Origin: Ambrosia x helenae | Lineage: Eukaryota; Streptophyta; Magnoliopsida; Asterales; Asteraceae | Reading direction: 5' to 3' | Length of the DNA stretch: 64,000 nucleotides | Assembly: GCA_030844895.1 (NCBI GenBank) | Contig: CM061232.1 | Location: 82,540,555 to 82,604,554 of the forward strand | In this document: positions 1-10,989 of the stretch, piece after piece | Numbering within the stretch: position 1 is the first letter of the stretch | Layout: every line of letters begins with the position of its first letter | The notes under the pieces: model-generated | Database searches by the model: none | What the model saw: the letters and a program-made list of their open reading frames with translations, nothing else | Told to the model about the DNA's origin: nothing | Program-made: the position numbers and the translations under genes

Positions 1-1073
1 TTGGCGCATTGTTTTTTGGTTTCCAGGATACAGTTGGGAGATGCGGACAACTTCTTCCCAGGAGCCTGGGACGCCATCCTTCCCTTGGAGGGTGTGTTGT
101 AGGTCGTCGTCGTTGACTTTGGCCAGGAAAGAGGTTCGAGTTGCCTCGTCCCCCTTTCCGAGTTGGAGTGCTTCTTTGTTGAACCGCACGATGAAGTCTT
201 CGAGCAGTTCAGTATCCCTACGTTTGCGTAGAGAGACTTGACTTTTGTCGCGCTTGTGGCGACGTTGTTGGCTAAAGTGGAGTGAAAATTTATCGATCAG
301 CTGTTCGTAGCTGTCGATGCTCCCGATAGGGAGGTTGTCGAACCATACCCTGGCTGCTCCTGAGAGTGTCTAGGCAAACATGTGGCACCAGACAGGTAGA
401 GTCCATCCGATGACGGCCCCTGCCTGATTGAAAATTCCGAGGTGGTCATCACGGTCTGATAGACCGTCATATATCTTGACGTTGGTCAGGAGGCGTTGCC
501 TCGGAGGTATTGGCGCTTGAGAGATGGCGCCTTATAAACTTGGATTTGTCAGCAAAGGCCGTTGGCCTATAAAGGAGTGACAGGTTTGTGGTTGCGTCGT
601 TGTTGTACCTGTTTAGTCATTCCCGGCGGTGGTACGGGTTGTGACTATAATCCCTGGAGGTGTCGTCCTCCATGTACTTTCTTCATAGTCCTCTTCGTCA
701 AACTGGTTGTGCTCTGCACGGGCCTGGTCCGCAGGGGGTTACCCTGGACCTTCCCGTGACGGACAGCAACCACTGTTCGAGTGAGTCGCTTGGAGGATGA
801 TCCCGTAATGGCTTTGCCGGTGAGTCGGCGACGTTCCAGCTGAGCGTCTAGAATTTGTTTCTGGTGTTCGTACCACTCTTTATTCAGAGCGTCTATTTCC
901 TCCTGGGTAGGAGGTGTAGGTTCCGTGCTTTGAAAATCTAAATTTCTGGGGATGGTGACGGCGTTGAGTTGGTCATCGTCATGATCCCGGATGCTGGGTG
1001 AGATCCTGGGGTAACGTCGGTGATGTCTTCGACGGCCCCTAAAGGAGTGTAAACTTTTTGAGGTGAAGTTGTC
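1..1073 (-). pseudogene. Broken Ty3/Gypsy gag, partial
   Basis: The minus strand has an ATG near 1073 that begins MTTSPQKVYTPLGAVED. After a frame change somewhere near 985-1015 the reading continues as a hydrophilic stretch (DALNKEWYEHQK). Further on is a capsid-type region containing YDGLSDRDDHL, GAARVWFDNLP and LLEDFIVRFNKEALQL, which are typical of the retrotransposon gag domain. An in-frame TAG lies at 370-372, just before the GAARVWF segment. The protein would form the particle core of the element. The region is open at the left edge, so the zinc knuckle, protease and pol are not visible. It is certainly gag-like, and certainly not functional as it stands. Confidence 0.72.
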
Positions 1074-1138
1074 ATTTTTTATATATAGATTAATGAAACT
1101 GGCTGGTTAAAGCTTTTGTTTAGAGTATTGTGGTAAGG

Positions 1139-1153
1139 CCACGGATGGCACCA
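1139..1153 (-). other. Primer-binding-site-like sequence of the 1-2193 Gypsy element
   Basis: Immediately inside the LTR end the minus strand reads TGGTGCCATCCGTGG. The position (1 base from the LTR CA) and the TGG start fit a tRNA primer site. It resembles the TGGCGCC-type sites of Tat/Athila elements, but I cannot name the tRNA. Confidence 0.5.
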
Positions 1154-1154
1154 A

Positions 1155-2193
1155 TGAAGAAACACGAATCTCGGATTACCGTATAGACGCTAATCCTGGT
1201 AGTGATTCTACTATATTTTATAAAGAGATGTATTTATAAAAACGTGTGGGTCTAAGGACAAGACCAAGGAGTTTAACAGACTACCGGTCAGAAGAGCCGA
1301 GCCTCTAAACGTTAATATAATAAACAAGGGGTTGAAAAAAGGTACAAGGAGTTCGTAGTCTTTTTGAGTAAAAGTCTTCGTGAATATCGGATGCCAACAA
1401 AGGAGAAGGAGCTCCTCCTTCTGTAGTACATCGACGTCACACTTTCTCAGCCCATCCTCTACCCTTGATGGGGCCCGGCCCAGGTAGAGGTGCCTCTAAG
1501 TTTCCGGCCCAAGTCACTAAGCCCAATGGTGCAAGTGGGATTGGTAAAAAGAGAGGGTAAAGGGGGGTTGTTACCGTCCTGACAATAGTACGTGTGGCGT
1601 CCGCTGAGTGGACGCTGATGGGCGGCGGATATGTGGCATCCGCCTACTGGTAGACCCAGGGCAGTGGATAATCATGCTTCTTTCTTGAAACCCGAGACAA
1701 GTTGAGAAAGCCTTCTGTCAGATAGATATCTTGGCTTGGAGGCCGCCACGTCATCGTCCTTTCTGCGTGTCAGACTGGGAGCAGTCTTTGATTGGTCGAG
1801 AACTTTGACGGGCAGCCTGTTGCGTCAGGAACAGTTGCCTGGGGCAGGGGTGTGTGCCCCGAGGCTGCCCCAGAAGGCATCTGTCAGTCGTGCTGACGAA
1901 GCTTCATCTAGCTTGCTTGAGAAGCTTTGAAGCGTACTGGGTCCGCCGACGTAAAATGGGTGGGTAAGCCTGCGTCTGGCGTCAGTTGGACGCCAGGTAT
2001 ATCGCTGACGTAAAACGGGCGGATGGACGCTAGACGTTCCGCTAACGTAAAACGGGCGGATGGACGCTAGACGTTTCGGTGACGTAAAACGGGCGGGTGA
2101 TTCTGCGTCCGTTCTCTGATGGATGCCAGACAATGTATGTTTCAGCTAGGCGCTGATATGGTATTTATGATGTTTTGATACCATATCCCTTCA
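1155..2193 (-). repeat. LTR of the minus-strand Gypsy element (about 1039 bp)
   Basis: The plus strand begins TGAAGAAACACG at 1155 and ends CATATCCCTTCA at 2193, so the ends form a TGAAG/CTTCA inverted pair with TG...CA termini. The inner side is followed by a primer-site-like sequence and gag. The flank at 2194-2198 is GTAAC; the matching copy would lie outside the window. The LTR is GC-richer than its surroundings and carries tandem modules with ACGT cores (see 1944-2110). Confidence 0.65.
1944..2110. repeat. 37-bp tandem repeat with TGACGTAA-type cores inside the LTR
   Basis: Copies begin at 2003, 2040 and 2077 (exact 37-bp steps), with a diverged copy at 1944. Each holds the core GACGTAAAACGGGCGG and two of them also GGACGCTAGACGTT. 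The ACGT/TGACG cores resemble bZIP (as-1-type) sites, so this may be an LTR enhancer; that function is inferred. Confidence 0.7.
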
Positions 2194-2685
2194 GTAACAA
2201 AGTGAAAATTTAGGTGTAATACATGTCTTAGATAGAAAAAAAAAAAAAAGTAAGTATGCACACATTGCATGTGCTATGAAGTGATACAAGTTAACTATGC
2301 AAGTGTTCCATATGTTACAAGGTGATAAAAAAATAAGTTAAGTATGTAAGTATGTAACAACATTTTACTTTCAACACAAGATACATGCTTTGATCAATAC
2401 AAAAGACACATGTCATGTATGGAATGCATGCTACATCTGTTTCATGTGTTACACAAGAACTAATTTGCATATATTACATAAATATGGAATACAATGCTAA
2501 ACAGAAATAAAGTCATTGAGCACAACATATAATTGACTACATGCAAAAGGAAACATACAATAGTAATAAAGATTGATTTCTTCCATGTTAAGAAATTGAT
2601 CATAATTAGGATAAACACTAATATACCTAGAAAACAAAAACGGTGCCCATATAGTCCTAATCCCAGAATACTCGTTCTTTTTGGC
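2194..2685. other. AT-rich spacer, no gene seen
   Basis: The stretch is AT-rich, with a poly(A) run near 2238 and scattered TTACA/CATGTG-type words. I see no convincing coding or structural signal. Confidence 0.5.
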
Positions 2686-3607
2686 TTATTTACGTTGTCG
2701 TCCCACTACTCTTCGTTCATTTCTTACCGCTGCCTCATCTATCTCACTTGATATAACCTTCCTTTTTAACCGCCGACGCAACCCCTCACCACCTGCTGTA
2801 AAATAGATAAAGGTTACGTAAGTTACACTCCATATTACCAAAAAAAACATATGTTTATCATCTATACATACCTTCCTCTGTTTCTGAACATGACTTGTAA
2901 TCAATTATGCATCATCCATACATTTAGACAACACCATTCTTCGTAAACCTCATCCATACATTTAATATTTTAATATTCATACATTCTGTTTCTTTCGATG
3001 TCCTATAAAGTCATCCGGCACGTCATTGCCTTTGGCTGTCCAAAAGTCAATAAATTAAACTTAAGACAATCTATAAGTGTAACATATGCAAACCGTCAAC
3101 ACAAGGTTAATAAATTAAAGCATACCAGTTGGGGGAGTCTCGCAGCCCATGCCATCATGTTGCATACGTATCTTCATCTGCAATGCCTGAAGTACATCAT
3201 GACTCCTACACCTTCTGTACACTGGTAGTAGGGTTGGCTCAAATACGGAAGGCGGTTTATTAGGAACAGCCTCCAATGTGTTTTCGGTTTATCATTATAC
3301 ACACCAAACCTCTATTATAATACACTAACATTAAACCCTGTTATAAACAATGGATCATCATACACAAACACATACAAAACCCCTTTTTAACATGCTAATG
3401 AACGATTACCCACACAAACACAGTATACAAACAATGGATCATCATACACACCAAACCCCTATTATAACACACTAACACTATCTACAACAACCCAAAACAT
3501 CATAAAATTAAAAAATAATAATAATAAAATCTAAGTTAACAGTGTATCCCCAAAACATACCTGCCATCAGATTTCTTGTGCTTCCAGTGTCGTCTCTTCG
3601 AAGACAT
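2686..3607 (-). CDS. Possible spliced gene of unknown function (or transposon-borne gene)
   Basis: Not recognised. On the minus strand four segments join with matching splice phases. They are 3270-3126 (reading PPSVFEPTLLPVYRRCR ... MQHDGMGCETPPT, donor G|GTATGC), 3035-2983 (acceptor TTGGACAG, reading KGNDVPDDFIGH), 2893-2872 (SCSETEE, donor G|GTATGT), and 2795-2686 (acceptor TTTTACAG, basic tail ending VVGRQRK and a stop). A candidate first exon at 3607-3561 reads MSSKRRHWKHKKSDG and has a perfect AG|GTATGT donor. Its phase does not fit the first internal segment, so either an exon is missing or the copy is broken. The product would be short, hydrophilic and basic. It could belong to a decayed DNA transposon. 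The phase agreement across four exons is the main evidence. Confidence 0.4.
3296..3480. repeat. Interrupted direct repeats rich in ACAC/TATTATAA words
   Basis: The block CACACCAAACCYCTATTATAA occurs near 3300 and again near 3445, and ACAATGGATCATCATACACA occurs twice (near 3347 and 3430). They lie in the presumed intron of the unknown minus-strand gene. Confidence 0.6.
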
Positions 3608-3635
3608 TGACTAGAAAAGAGATTGTATTTTTATT

Positions 3636-3735
3636 TTGATCGACGTACAGGGGTCGATGAATGAGTTTATTAGATTATTGGGTTTTGATCGATGTACATT
3701 GGGTCGATGAACGAGATTATTAGGTTATAAAGCTT
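3636..3735. repeat. Two diverged ~46-bp direct repeats
   Basis: Two copies share TTTGATCGAYGTACA, GGGTCGATGAAYGAG and TTATTAGRTTAT. They sit just upstream of the candidate first exon that starts at 3607 on the minus strand. Confidence 0.55.
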
Positions 3736-3850
3736 CTTCAATGTAATTAGGATGAAGGTTATTAGGTTTTGGGAGCTTGAAAGCTTTTAGATAATTTGAA
3801 TTTTGATCGTATGAGAGAATAGGAAGAGAGAGAAGCTTTGTTTATATGTA

Positions 3851-3889
3851 GGATGATGATGATAATGATGATGATGATGATGATGATGA
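3851..3889. repeat. (GAT)n microsatellite
   Basis: An almost pure GAT trinucleotide tract with one GATAAT interruption. Confidence 0.9.
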
Positions 3890-4080
3890 AAGCTCTGCCA
3901 TGCACATAGATAGAAATCCAATGCAATAACAAATATCTATTATACCATTTTTTGTCCATTAGTATACAATTAATCAATATAATAAGCTTGAATGAATAAG
4001 AGCCATTGATCTTAGAGATCAATGGCTAGAATGAGGTTTACTAGAGTTTCTTCAAATAATTGAGGTTTCCATTTTATCCT

Positions 4081-4084
<4 letters not shown>

Positions 4085-4147
<63 letters not shown>
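4085..4147. repeat. (AT)n microsatellite ending in TAGGGGGG
   Basis: About 60 bases of pure AT dinucleotide, followed at once by a G run and then GGATAATATGG. The (TA)n-TAGGG junction recurs at 6830, 7832, 8820 and 14089. Confidence 0.9.
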
Positions 4148-4150
<3 letters not shown>

Positions 4151-4299
4151 GGGTGGATAATATGGAATAGGATTAAGGGCAATATGGTAATCTTAAATAA
4201 GCAAGTGGGCCACTTTAATTTTCTGAATCCTAGGTTTAAAAAGGTTGATTTGACCTTTGTCAAGTCACCTCTCTCCTACTTTATGGCACTTTTTCCAGC

Positions 4300-5345
4300 A
4301 CCAAATATTAACGTATGTTAGTGTTGTGATACAAAATTTTGACCTTGTGTGAGACATCGCTAACATGTGTTACCAGGCATATACTAAAAGAACATAATAA
4401 AAGAACACATAAAATGTGTATTTATTTAAGAAATGATAAAAACGATCATTGCAATCAACACTAAAACATATCAAAAAGCGTTTCATACAAACATAATTAT
4501 TTATGAATTTTCAAAAAAACTATCATAACAACATAAAAAAAGATCTAGCCATGCTTCGTTCTTGATACCCATCTTCATCTTTAACACAAAACATCTTTTT
4601 ACCTACAAAAAAAGATAACACGTGTTAGTTGGCCTCTCCAAAACACATAATGAGACATCACTGACATGTGTAGTGTATTCTAAAACATATGTTTTACTGA
4701 AATAACGTATGTCATATGAACCTAACACATGTTAGTTGGGCATATACTAACGTATGTCATATGAACCCTAACACCTGTTAGTTAGGCATATACTAGCATG
4801 TGTTAGCATCACTAACATGTGTATAAACAACACCAAATCTGCAGTACCAAGTGTATCATACTCAATTTTACAACTATATTAATACAACTACTCAAATACG
4901 ATTAATAGGGTTTGAAATCCAACAATAATAAATTTAAAAAATCAAATCAGAACCGATCCAAAATCCATATACCAAAAAATTATCCTCATATTCATGAAAA
5001 TATATAATATAATAAAAGACATCAGTAGCATGTGTTAGCATATTCTAAAACATATGTTTTACTAAAAATAACATATGTCATATGGACCCTAACACCTGTT
5101 AGTTGGGCATATACTAGCATGTGTTAGCATGAGTAACGTGTGTGAGCATACAAGACTCGGACCACAAAAAATAGACGTGCACCATTAGTTTCACTTGCAA
5201 AAAAAAATTAAATAAAATAAAAAAATATACCAATTTCTCCATCATCCATTAGTTTATTTTGCTTGCGTTCTCCATTATTTGCTTCCTGAATAAAAAACAT
5301 GAAACACATAATGAGACATCACAAACATTTGTTAGCATATACTAA
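4300..5345. repeat. AT-rich region with scattered CTAACAYRTGTTAG-like words and possible exon debris
   Basis: The words ACATGTGTTAG, ACACCTGTTAGTTGGGCATA and CATATACTAGCATGTGTTAGCAT recur many times, the longest pair at about 4720-4810 and 5085-5140. On the minus strand two exon-like pieces occur. One runs about 5286-5232, with acceptor TTTTTTATTCAG, coding EANNGERKQNKLMDDGE and donor G|GTATAT. The other is near 4610-4540. I cannot assign them to a family. The region is probably a decayed transposon. Confidence 0.45.
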
Positions 5346-5429
5346 CATAAAAGACTACACACTTATTCATCAATCACATGTAATCTATCTCCTTTATGTC
5401 CCTAATTCAATAACAATCTAACGTAAACA

Positions 5430-5430
<1 letters not shown>

Positions 5431-5463
<33 letters not shown>
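5431..5463. repeat. (AAT)n microsatellite
   Basis: Eleven or so AAT units, directly upstream of the farnesyltransferase-like fragment. A shorter AAT tract recurs near 5948. Confidence 0.85.
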
Positions 5464-5466
<3 letters not shown>

Positions 5467-5471
5467 TCAAA

Positions 5472-5735
5472 ATGACAATAAGCCAAGAAGAACAGTGGGC
5501 ACTTGAAAGTCAAGTATTTCTTATATATACTATATAATATTCTCCCAAATTCACAAGCAGCTATGTAAGCCACCACTCTAAACCCTAATATGTTTTGGTT
5601 GATTGATTTATTAAATTAGTATTCGTTTTTTTTTTTTTTTTAACAGGTTAGAGCTTCAACGTGATAGTCACATGGAGTACCTTGTTAAAGGCCTTCGTCA
5701 TCTCGGTCCTTCCTTTTCTATTCTCGATGCCAACT
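5472..5735 (+). pseudogene. Fragment of protein farnesyltransferase subunit beta (ERA1-type), two exons
   Basis: The first exon-like piece starts ATG at 5472 and reads MTISQEEQWALESQVFLIY before a stop at ~5536. The second follows a long T-tract acceptor (TTTTTTAACAG) near 5645 and reads LELQRDSHMEYLVKGLRHLG then PSFSILDAN. This matches, from family knowledge, the N-terminal region of plant farnesyltransferase beta (ERA1), the zinc enzyme subunit that adds farnesyl groups to CAAX proteins. There the order is SQREQ..., then EIQRD..., then LDANRPW. Just after DAN the sequence turns into a (TC)n(TA)n microsatellite, so the catalytic barrel is absent. This is a captured or duplicated gene piece, not an enzyme gene. 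The family call is fairly firm, but no alignment was run. Confidence 0.72.
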
Positions 5736-5742
5736 ATATGTT

Positions 5743-6281
<539 letters not shown>

Positions 6282-6826
6282 GAACTATGAAATCAAGTTT
6301 ATGTTTGTAAAAAAAAAATCCCTTATACAAAACAATCCACGAAAAATATTTTCACAAATGAATCGAAAAAAAAAAACAACACTAGAACAATCATGACTTC
6401 TTGCTTACCATGAGTCTTAGTTTCTTGGGAGCAGTCAGGGGAGATATTTTTGGATCCGCTCTGTTTTCTTGAACGAGATGGAAAGTGGATCCACAACGTT
6501 GTTATCGAGTGGTTGGAGGAGATGAAGGTGGTGGCCGGCGGTGGTGTTAGGTGGTGGTAATTCATCTTCTACATAGAGATAGAGAGAGAGCATATAGTAT
6601 AAAGAGGCATCTGATTTTGAATTTGATTTTGAAAGATAATATGAAGAGAGGGATGAGGGAAACATATATATATGGAGAGAGAGAGAAGGGGTATAGTTGA
6701 ATTGTCCATTATACCCTTCTTAATATAATATAGGGTGAGATTGTCTTTGATGAGGTGGCACAACATGGGCCAAGGGATGGGTTTCCTAGAGATTTTTCAT
6801 TTGGGAGGGTTTTCTCTCTATACTTC

Positions 6827-6867
<41 letters not shown>

Positions 6868-8816
6868 TGGATTATTATACAAAGGCTACAAAAAATGAAA
6901 AAGATGAGAAGCCACTATAAAATGATATGTGTCCAAAGGATTAAACAAATGGGATGTGTAATTTTGCCAAAAAAAAATATGCATCTGCAAGTCACAAGCT
7001 ATTTCCACCTTCATTTTTAAATGCCCGTAACTTTTTTTATATGTCATCTTTTTTTAAAAAAAATTATACCATAAAATTGAACGTCTTTTTATTTTTAATA
7101 TGAGTACCATATTGTTATACTTTTGAAAAAAAAAAGTCAAAAACCCACTTACGTAAGACACAATAGAGTGTAAAACACAATGAGCACCAATTAAAAATAG
7201 GGTATAAAACATAATCAACAGTCTAATAAAACACAATGGACAACATACTAAAGACACAATGAATAAAAGACTAAAAACACAAAAAACTATGAAATCAAGT
7301 TTATGTTTGTAAAAAAAAATCCCTTATACAAAACAATCCACGAAAAATATTTTCACAAATGAATCGAAAAAAAAAAAACAACACTAGAACAATCATGACT
7401 TCTTGCTTACCATGAGTCTTAGTTTCTTGGGAGCAGTCAGGGGAGATATTTTTGGATCCGCTCTGTTTTCTTGAACGAGATGGAAAGTGGATCCACAACG
7501 TTGTTATCGAGTGGTTGGAGGAGATGAAGGTGGTGGCCGGCGGTGGTGTTAGGTGGTGGTAATTCATCTTCTACATAGAGATAGAGAGAGAGCATAGAGT
7601 ATAAAGAGGCATCTGATTTTGAATTTGATTTTGAAAGATAATATGAAGAGAGGGATGAGGGAAACATATATATATGGAGAGAGAGAGAAGGGGTATAGTT
7701 GAATTGTCCATTATACCCTTCTTAATATAATATAGGGTGAGATTGTCTTTGATGAGGTGGCACAACATGGGCCAAGGGATGGGTTTCCTAGAGATTTTTC
7801 ATTTGGAGGGTTTTCTCTCTATACTTCCACTATATATATATATATATATATATATAGGGTTGGATTATTATACAAAGGCTACAAAAAATGAGAAAGGTGA
7901 GAAGCCACTATAAAATGACATGTGTCCAAAGGATTAAACAAATGGGATGGGTAATTTTGCCAAAAAAAAATATGCATCTGCAAGTCACAAGCTATTTCCA
8001 CCTTCATTTTTAAATGCCCGTAAATTTTTTATATGTCATCTTTTTTTAAAAAAAATTATACCATAAAATTGAACGTCTTTTTATTTTTAATATGAGTACC
8101 ATATTGTTATACTTTTGAAAAAAAAAGTCAAAAACCCACTTACGTAAGACACAATAGAGTGTAAAACACAATGAGCACCAATTAAAAATAGGGTATAAAA
8201 CATAATCAACAGTCTAATAAAACACAATGGACAACATACTAAAGACACAATGAATAAAAGACTAAAAACACAAAAAACTATGAAATCAAGTTTATGTTTG
8301 TAAAAAAAATCCCTTATACAAAACAATCCACGAAAAATATTTTCACAAATGAATCGAAAAAAAAAACAACACTAGAACAATCATGACTTCTTGCTTACCA
8401 TGAGTCTTAGTTTCTTGGGAGCAGTCAGGGGAGATATTTTTGGATCCGCTCTGTTTTCTTGAACGAGATGGAAAGTGGATCCACAACGTTGTTATCGAGT
8501 GGTTGGAGGAGATGAAGGTGGTGGCCGGCGGTGGTGTTAGGTGGTGGTAATTCATCTTCTACATAGAGATAGAGAGAGAGCATAGAGTATAAAGAGGCAT
8601 CTGATTTTGAATTTGATTTTGAAAGATAATATGAAGAGAGGGATGAGGGAAACATATATATATGGAGAGAGAGAGAAGGGGTATAGTTGAATTGTCCATT
8701 ATACCCTTCTTAATATAATATAGGGTGAGATTGTCTTTGATGAGGTGGCACAACATGGGCCAAGGGATGGGTTTCCTAGAGATTTTTCATTTGGGAGGGT
8801 TTTCTCTCTATACTTC

Positions 8817-8855
<39 letters not shown>

Positions 8856-9268
8856 TGGATTATTATACAAAGGCTACAAAAAATGAGAAAGGTGAGAAGC
8901 CACTATAAAATGACATGTGTCCAAAGGATTAAACAAATGGGATGGGTAATTTTGCCAAAAAAAATATGCATATGCAAGTCACAAGCTATTTCCACCTTCA
9001 TTTTTAAATGCCCGTAACTTTTTTATATGTCATCTTTTTTTAAAAAAAATTATACCATAAAATTGAACGTCTTTTTATTTTTAATATGAGTACCATATTG
9101 TTATACTTTTGAAAAAAAAAAGTCAAAAACCCACTTACGTAAGACACAATAGAGTGTAAAACACAATGAGCACCAATTAAAAATAGGGTATAAAACATAA
9201 TCAACAGTCTAATAAAACACAATGGACAACATACTAAAGACACAATGAATAAAAGACTAAAAACACAA
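6282..9268. repeat. Three tandem copies of a ~1 kb unit
   Basis: Unit starts are at 6282, 7285 and 8276 (each begins AACTATGAAATCAAG), with steps of 1003 and 991 bp; the third ends near 9268. The copies look almost identical apart from A-run and (TA)n lengths. Each unit holds, left to right: a minus-strand exon-like segment with an upstream TATATATATG; a short spacer; a (TA)n tract (6830, 7832, 8820) followed by GGGTTGGATTATTATAC; and an AT-rich half with repeated AAACACAATG words. There is no primer site, TG...CA end or pol, so these are not LTRs. Recent unequal exchange or replication-based amplification is the likely origin. Confidence 0.9.
6323..6675 (-). pseudogene. Promoter-plus-first-exon-like segment, repeated in each array unit
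   Basis: On the minus strand a TATATATATG box (near 6672) and a CT-rich leader precede an ATG at 6565. The ORF starts MNYHHLTPPPATTFISS and is about 80 codons long. A second frame (from 6665, MFPSSLSSYYLSKS) overlaps it and is also open. A good donor, CATG|GTAAGC, occurs at about 6411 and suggests a first exon that has lost its partner exons. I do not recognise the protein. Near-identical copies are at 7301-7677 and 8343-8665. Proline- and serine-rich low-complexity content means that the open frames alone are weak evidence; the box-leader-ATG-donor order is the reason for the entry. Confidence 0.35.
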
Positions 9269-9279
9269 TAAATACTTTT

Positions 9280-9711
9280 CACTACAAAAAAAATACCATT
9301 TAGTGACACACATTTTTAATGGCATTTAGGGTATGTGACACTAATAAGGTTTTTAGTGACACTTTTTGTGTGCCATACTTGCTTAACACGTACTTTTAGT
9401 GGCATTTAAATGTTATGCCGCTAATTTTGATTTTTAGTGACACTTTAAGTATGCCATAATTGTTTGATACGTACTTTAGTGGCATTTATTTTTGTGCCAC
9501 TAATTTAGTGACACGCATTTTTAATGGCATTTAGCGTATGTGACACTAATAAGGTTTTTAGTGACACTTTTTGTGTGCCATACTCGCTTAACACGTACTT
9601 TTAGTGGCATTTAAATGTTATGCCACTAATTTTGATTTTTAGTGACACTTTAAGTATGCCATAATTGTTTGATACGTACTTTAGTGACATTTATTTTTGT
9701 GCCACTAATAT
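9280..9711 (+). mobile_element. CACTA (En/Spm) transposon terminus with subterminal repeats
   Basis: CACTACAAAAAAAATACC starts at 9280, the canonical CACTA-superfamily end. It is followed by a dense array of TTTAGTGACAC and TTTAGTGGCAT words in two ~205-bp tandem copies (9301-9505 and 9506-9711). Such subterminal repeats are where the element's DNA-binding protein acts. The element should extend to the right, where a Ptta/En/Spm-type gene lies at 11519-13918. I found no matching right end (TTTTGTAGTG with the same subterminal words), so the element is probably truncated or split by later insertions. Confidence 0.72.
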
Positions 9712-10989
9712 CATTTTGTCAATGGTACCACTAGGTGCGACAAATGTTGACACGAACCGTACTCGACACGAAAAAGACAGTTTTTGGGTCGACAAATACG
9801 ACCCGTTTAAAAATTGGGTTGGGTTCAGGTTGACTCATATTAAAAACAAACGTAGTTCGGGTTGACTCGTATAAAAACGGGTTGGTTCGTCAACAAGTTT
9901 TAAGTATTTTGAAAAAAAAAAAAAACTTTCATATTTTTTTATTTTTCTTCTATTTACTTGTCTTAACCGTACTCACCATCAAAGGCTTTATAGAAACACA
10001 CTTATAATTCGTCAACATCCTGGCCCGGCTGAAGCCCAATTATTTTGAGACTAGGGTTTTGGCCCCCAATTCTACAAGGCCCCCATTATTTTGAGGCTAG
10101 GGCTTTGGGCCCCCAATTCCAACACCACTATATATATTTAATAAAGTTATAAAACCAAGAACTAATTCAAATTGGGACCAAATTTTATAAAATTTCATTG
10201 AAACCGTTAAAAAAAAACTCTTCAAAAAATTTGGACCAAATTTTAGACCAAAATTTTCATTTCCCGCTTTTGTGGGAAATCATCCCTCCAAGTTGTTTTT
10301 CATTAATATTGTACAAAAATAAAAAAACAAAGAGAAGTTTCATTCTCCCCCAAAATTGCTGCTCCTCCTATTCTCTTCCACCAACCCTGATGCCCACCTT
10401 GTGAAAGCCCAGTGCCACTGTTGAATGCCTCATCGATCAAAAATAATAATCGCGCTCATGACTCTTTAGTTTCCATCATTCCACCTTGCTCTGTTTTGCC
10501 TATCCAATCAAAAGTCAAGATCCACTAGCGGCAGCCCTCCCTGTGCCTCTCTGGCTCTCCGATCAAAGTCCACCGACGGTGTTGTTGTGCCTCTCCGATC
10601 ATTCCTCTGTGCTGTGTTGCCTCTTCGATCAAAGTCCACCCACGCCTGCCCCTGTTTTCGTTGATATGATGCTATATTATAATTGATTGATTTGTGTTTT
10701 TGGATAACTGTAAGTTATAATTGATTTACGTAATTATATTTGTGTTAGAATTCTTACTTTTGAGCCAACAGTGGCCTTACCTTTAAGCTATAATGTTTTG
10801 TATGACTTTTTAAGTCATATAATTGATTTTAAAGTTTAAATAATACAGTATTAATTTGTGGTTATGATTTATGTTAAAATAATATTAATTTGTGATTTAT
10901 GTTAAGCTATATGCTATTTTACAAATTTACAAATTATAATTTGTGATTTTGAGTTGGATTGTTGATTTGTTAGTGATTTAATCATTTGC
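9712..10989. other. Non-coding filler, with GGCCCCC-type and CTCCGATC-type duplications
   Basis: 9740-9900 is rich in GACTCGTA/GGGTTGGGTT words. A ~36-bp block with ATTATTTTGAG and GGCCCCCAATTC is duplicated at about 10038-10073 and 10083-10119. At 10555-10650 CTCCGATCA and GATCAAAGTCCACC recur. This may be the 5' part of the hAT remnant that ends at 11226. No reliable gene. Confidence 0.4.

Larger units (their letters stand above)
1..2193 (-). mobile_element. 5' part of a decayed Ty3/Gypsy LTR retrotransposon (Tat/Athila-like gag)
   Basis: Reading the minus strand, an LTR (2193 down to 1155) is followed directly by a primer-site-like sequence and then a gag reading frame that runs off the left edge of the window. 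The LTR ends are short inverted repeats (TGAAG on the left, CTTCA on the right), as expected for TG...CA LTR termini. The gag contains recognisable capsid-type sequence but has a frameshift and a stop, so this copy is dead. Pol and the second LTR would lie left of the window. Assignment to the Tat/Athila side of Ty3/Gypsy rests on the style of the gag only and is an inference. Confidence 0.7.

Noticed and set aside
6282..9268. LTRs or CRISPR-like array
   Set aside because: Units are ~1 kb and directly adjacent, with no primer site or pol between them, and no short repeats with unique spacers; the DNA is plant nuclear.
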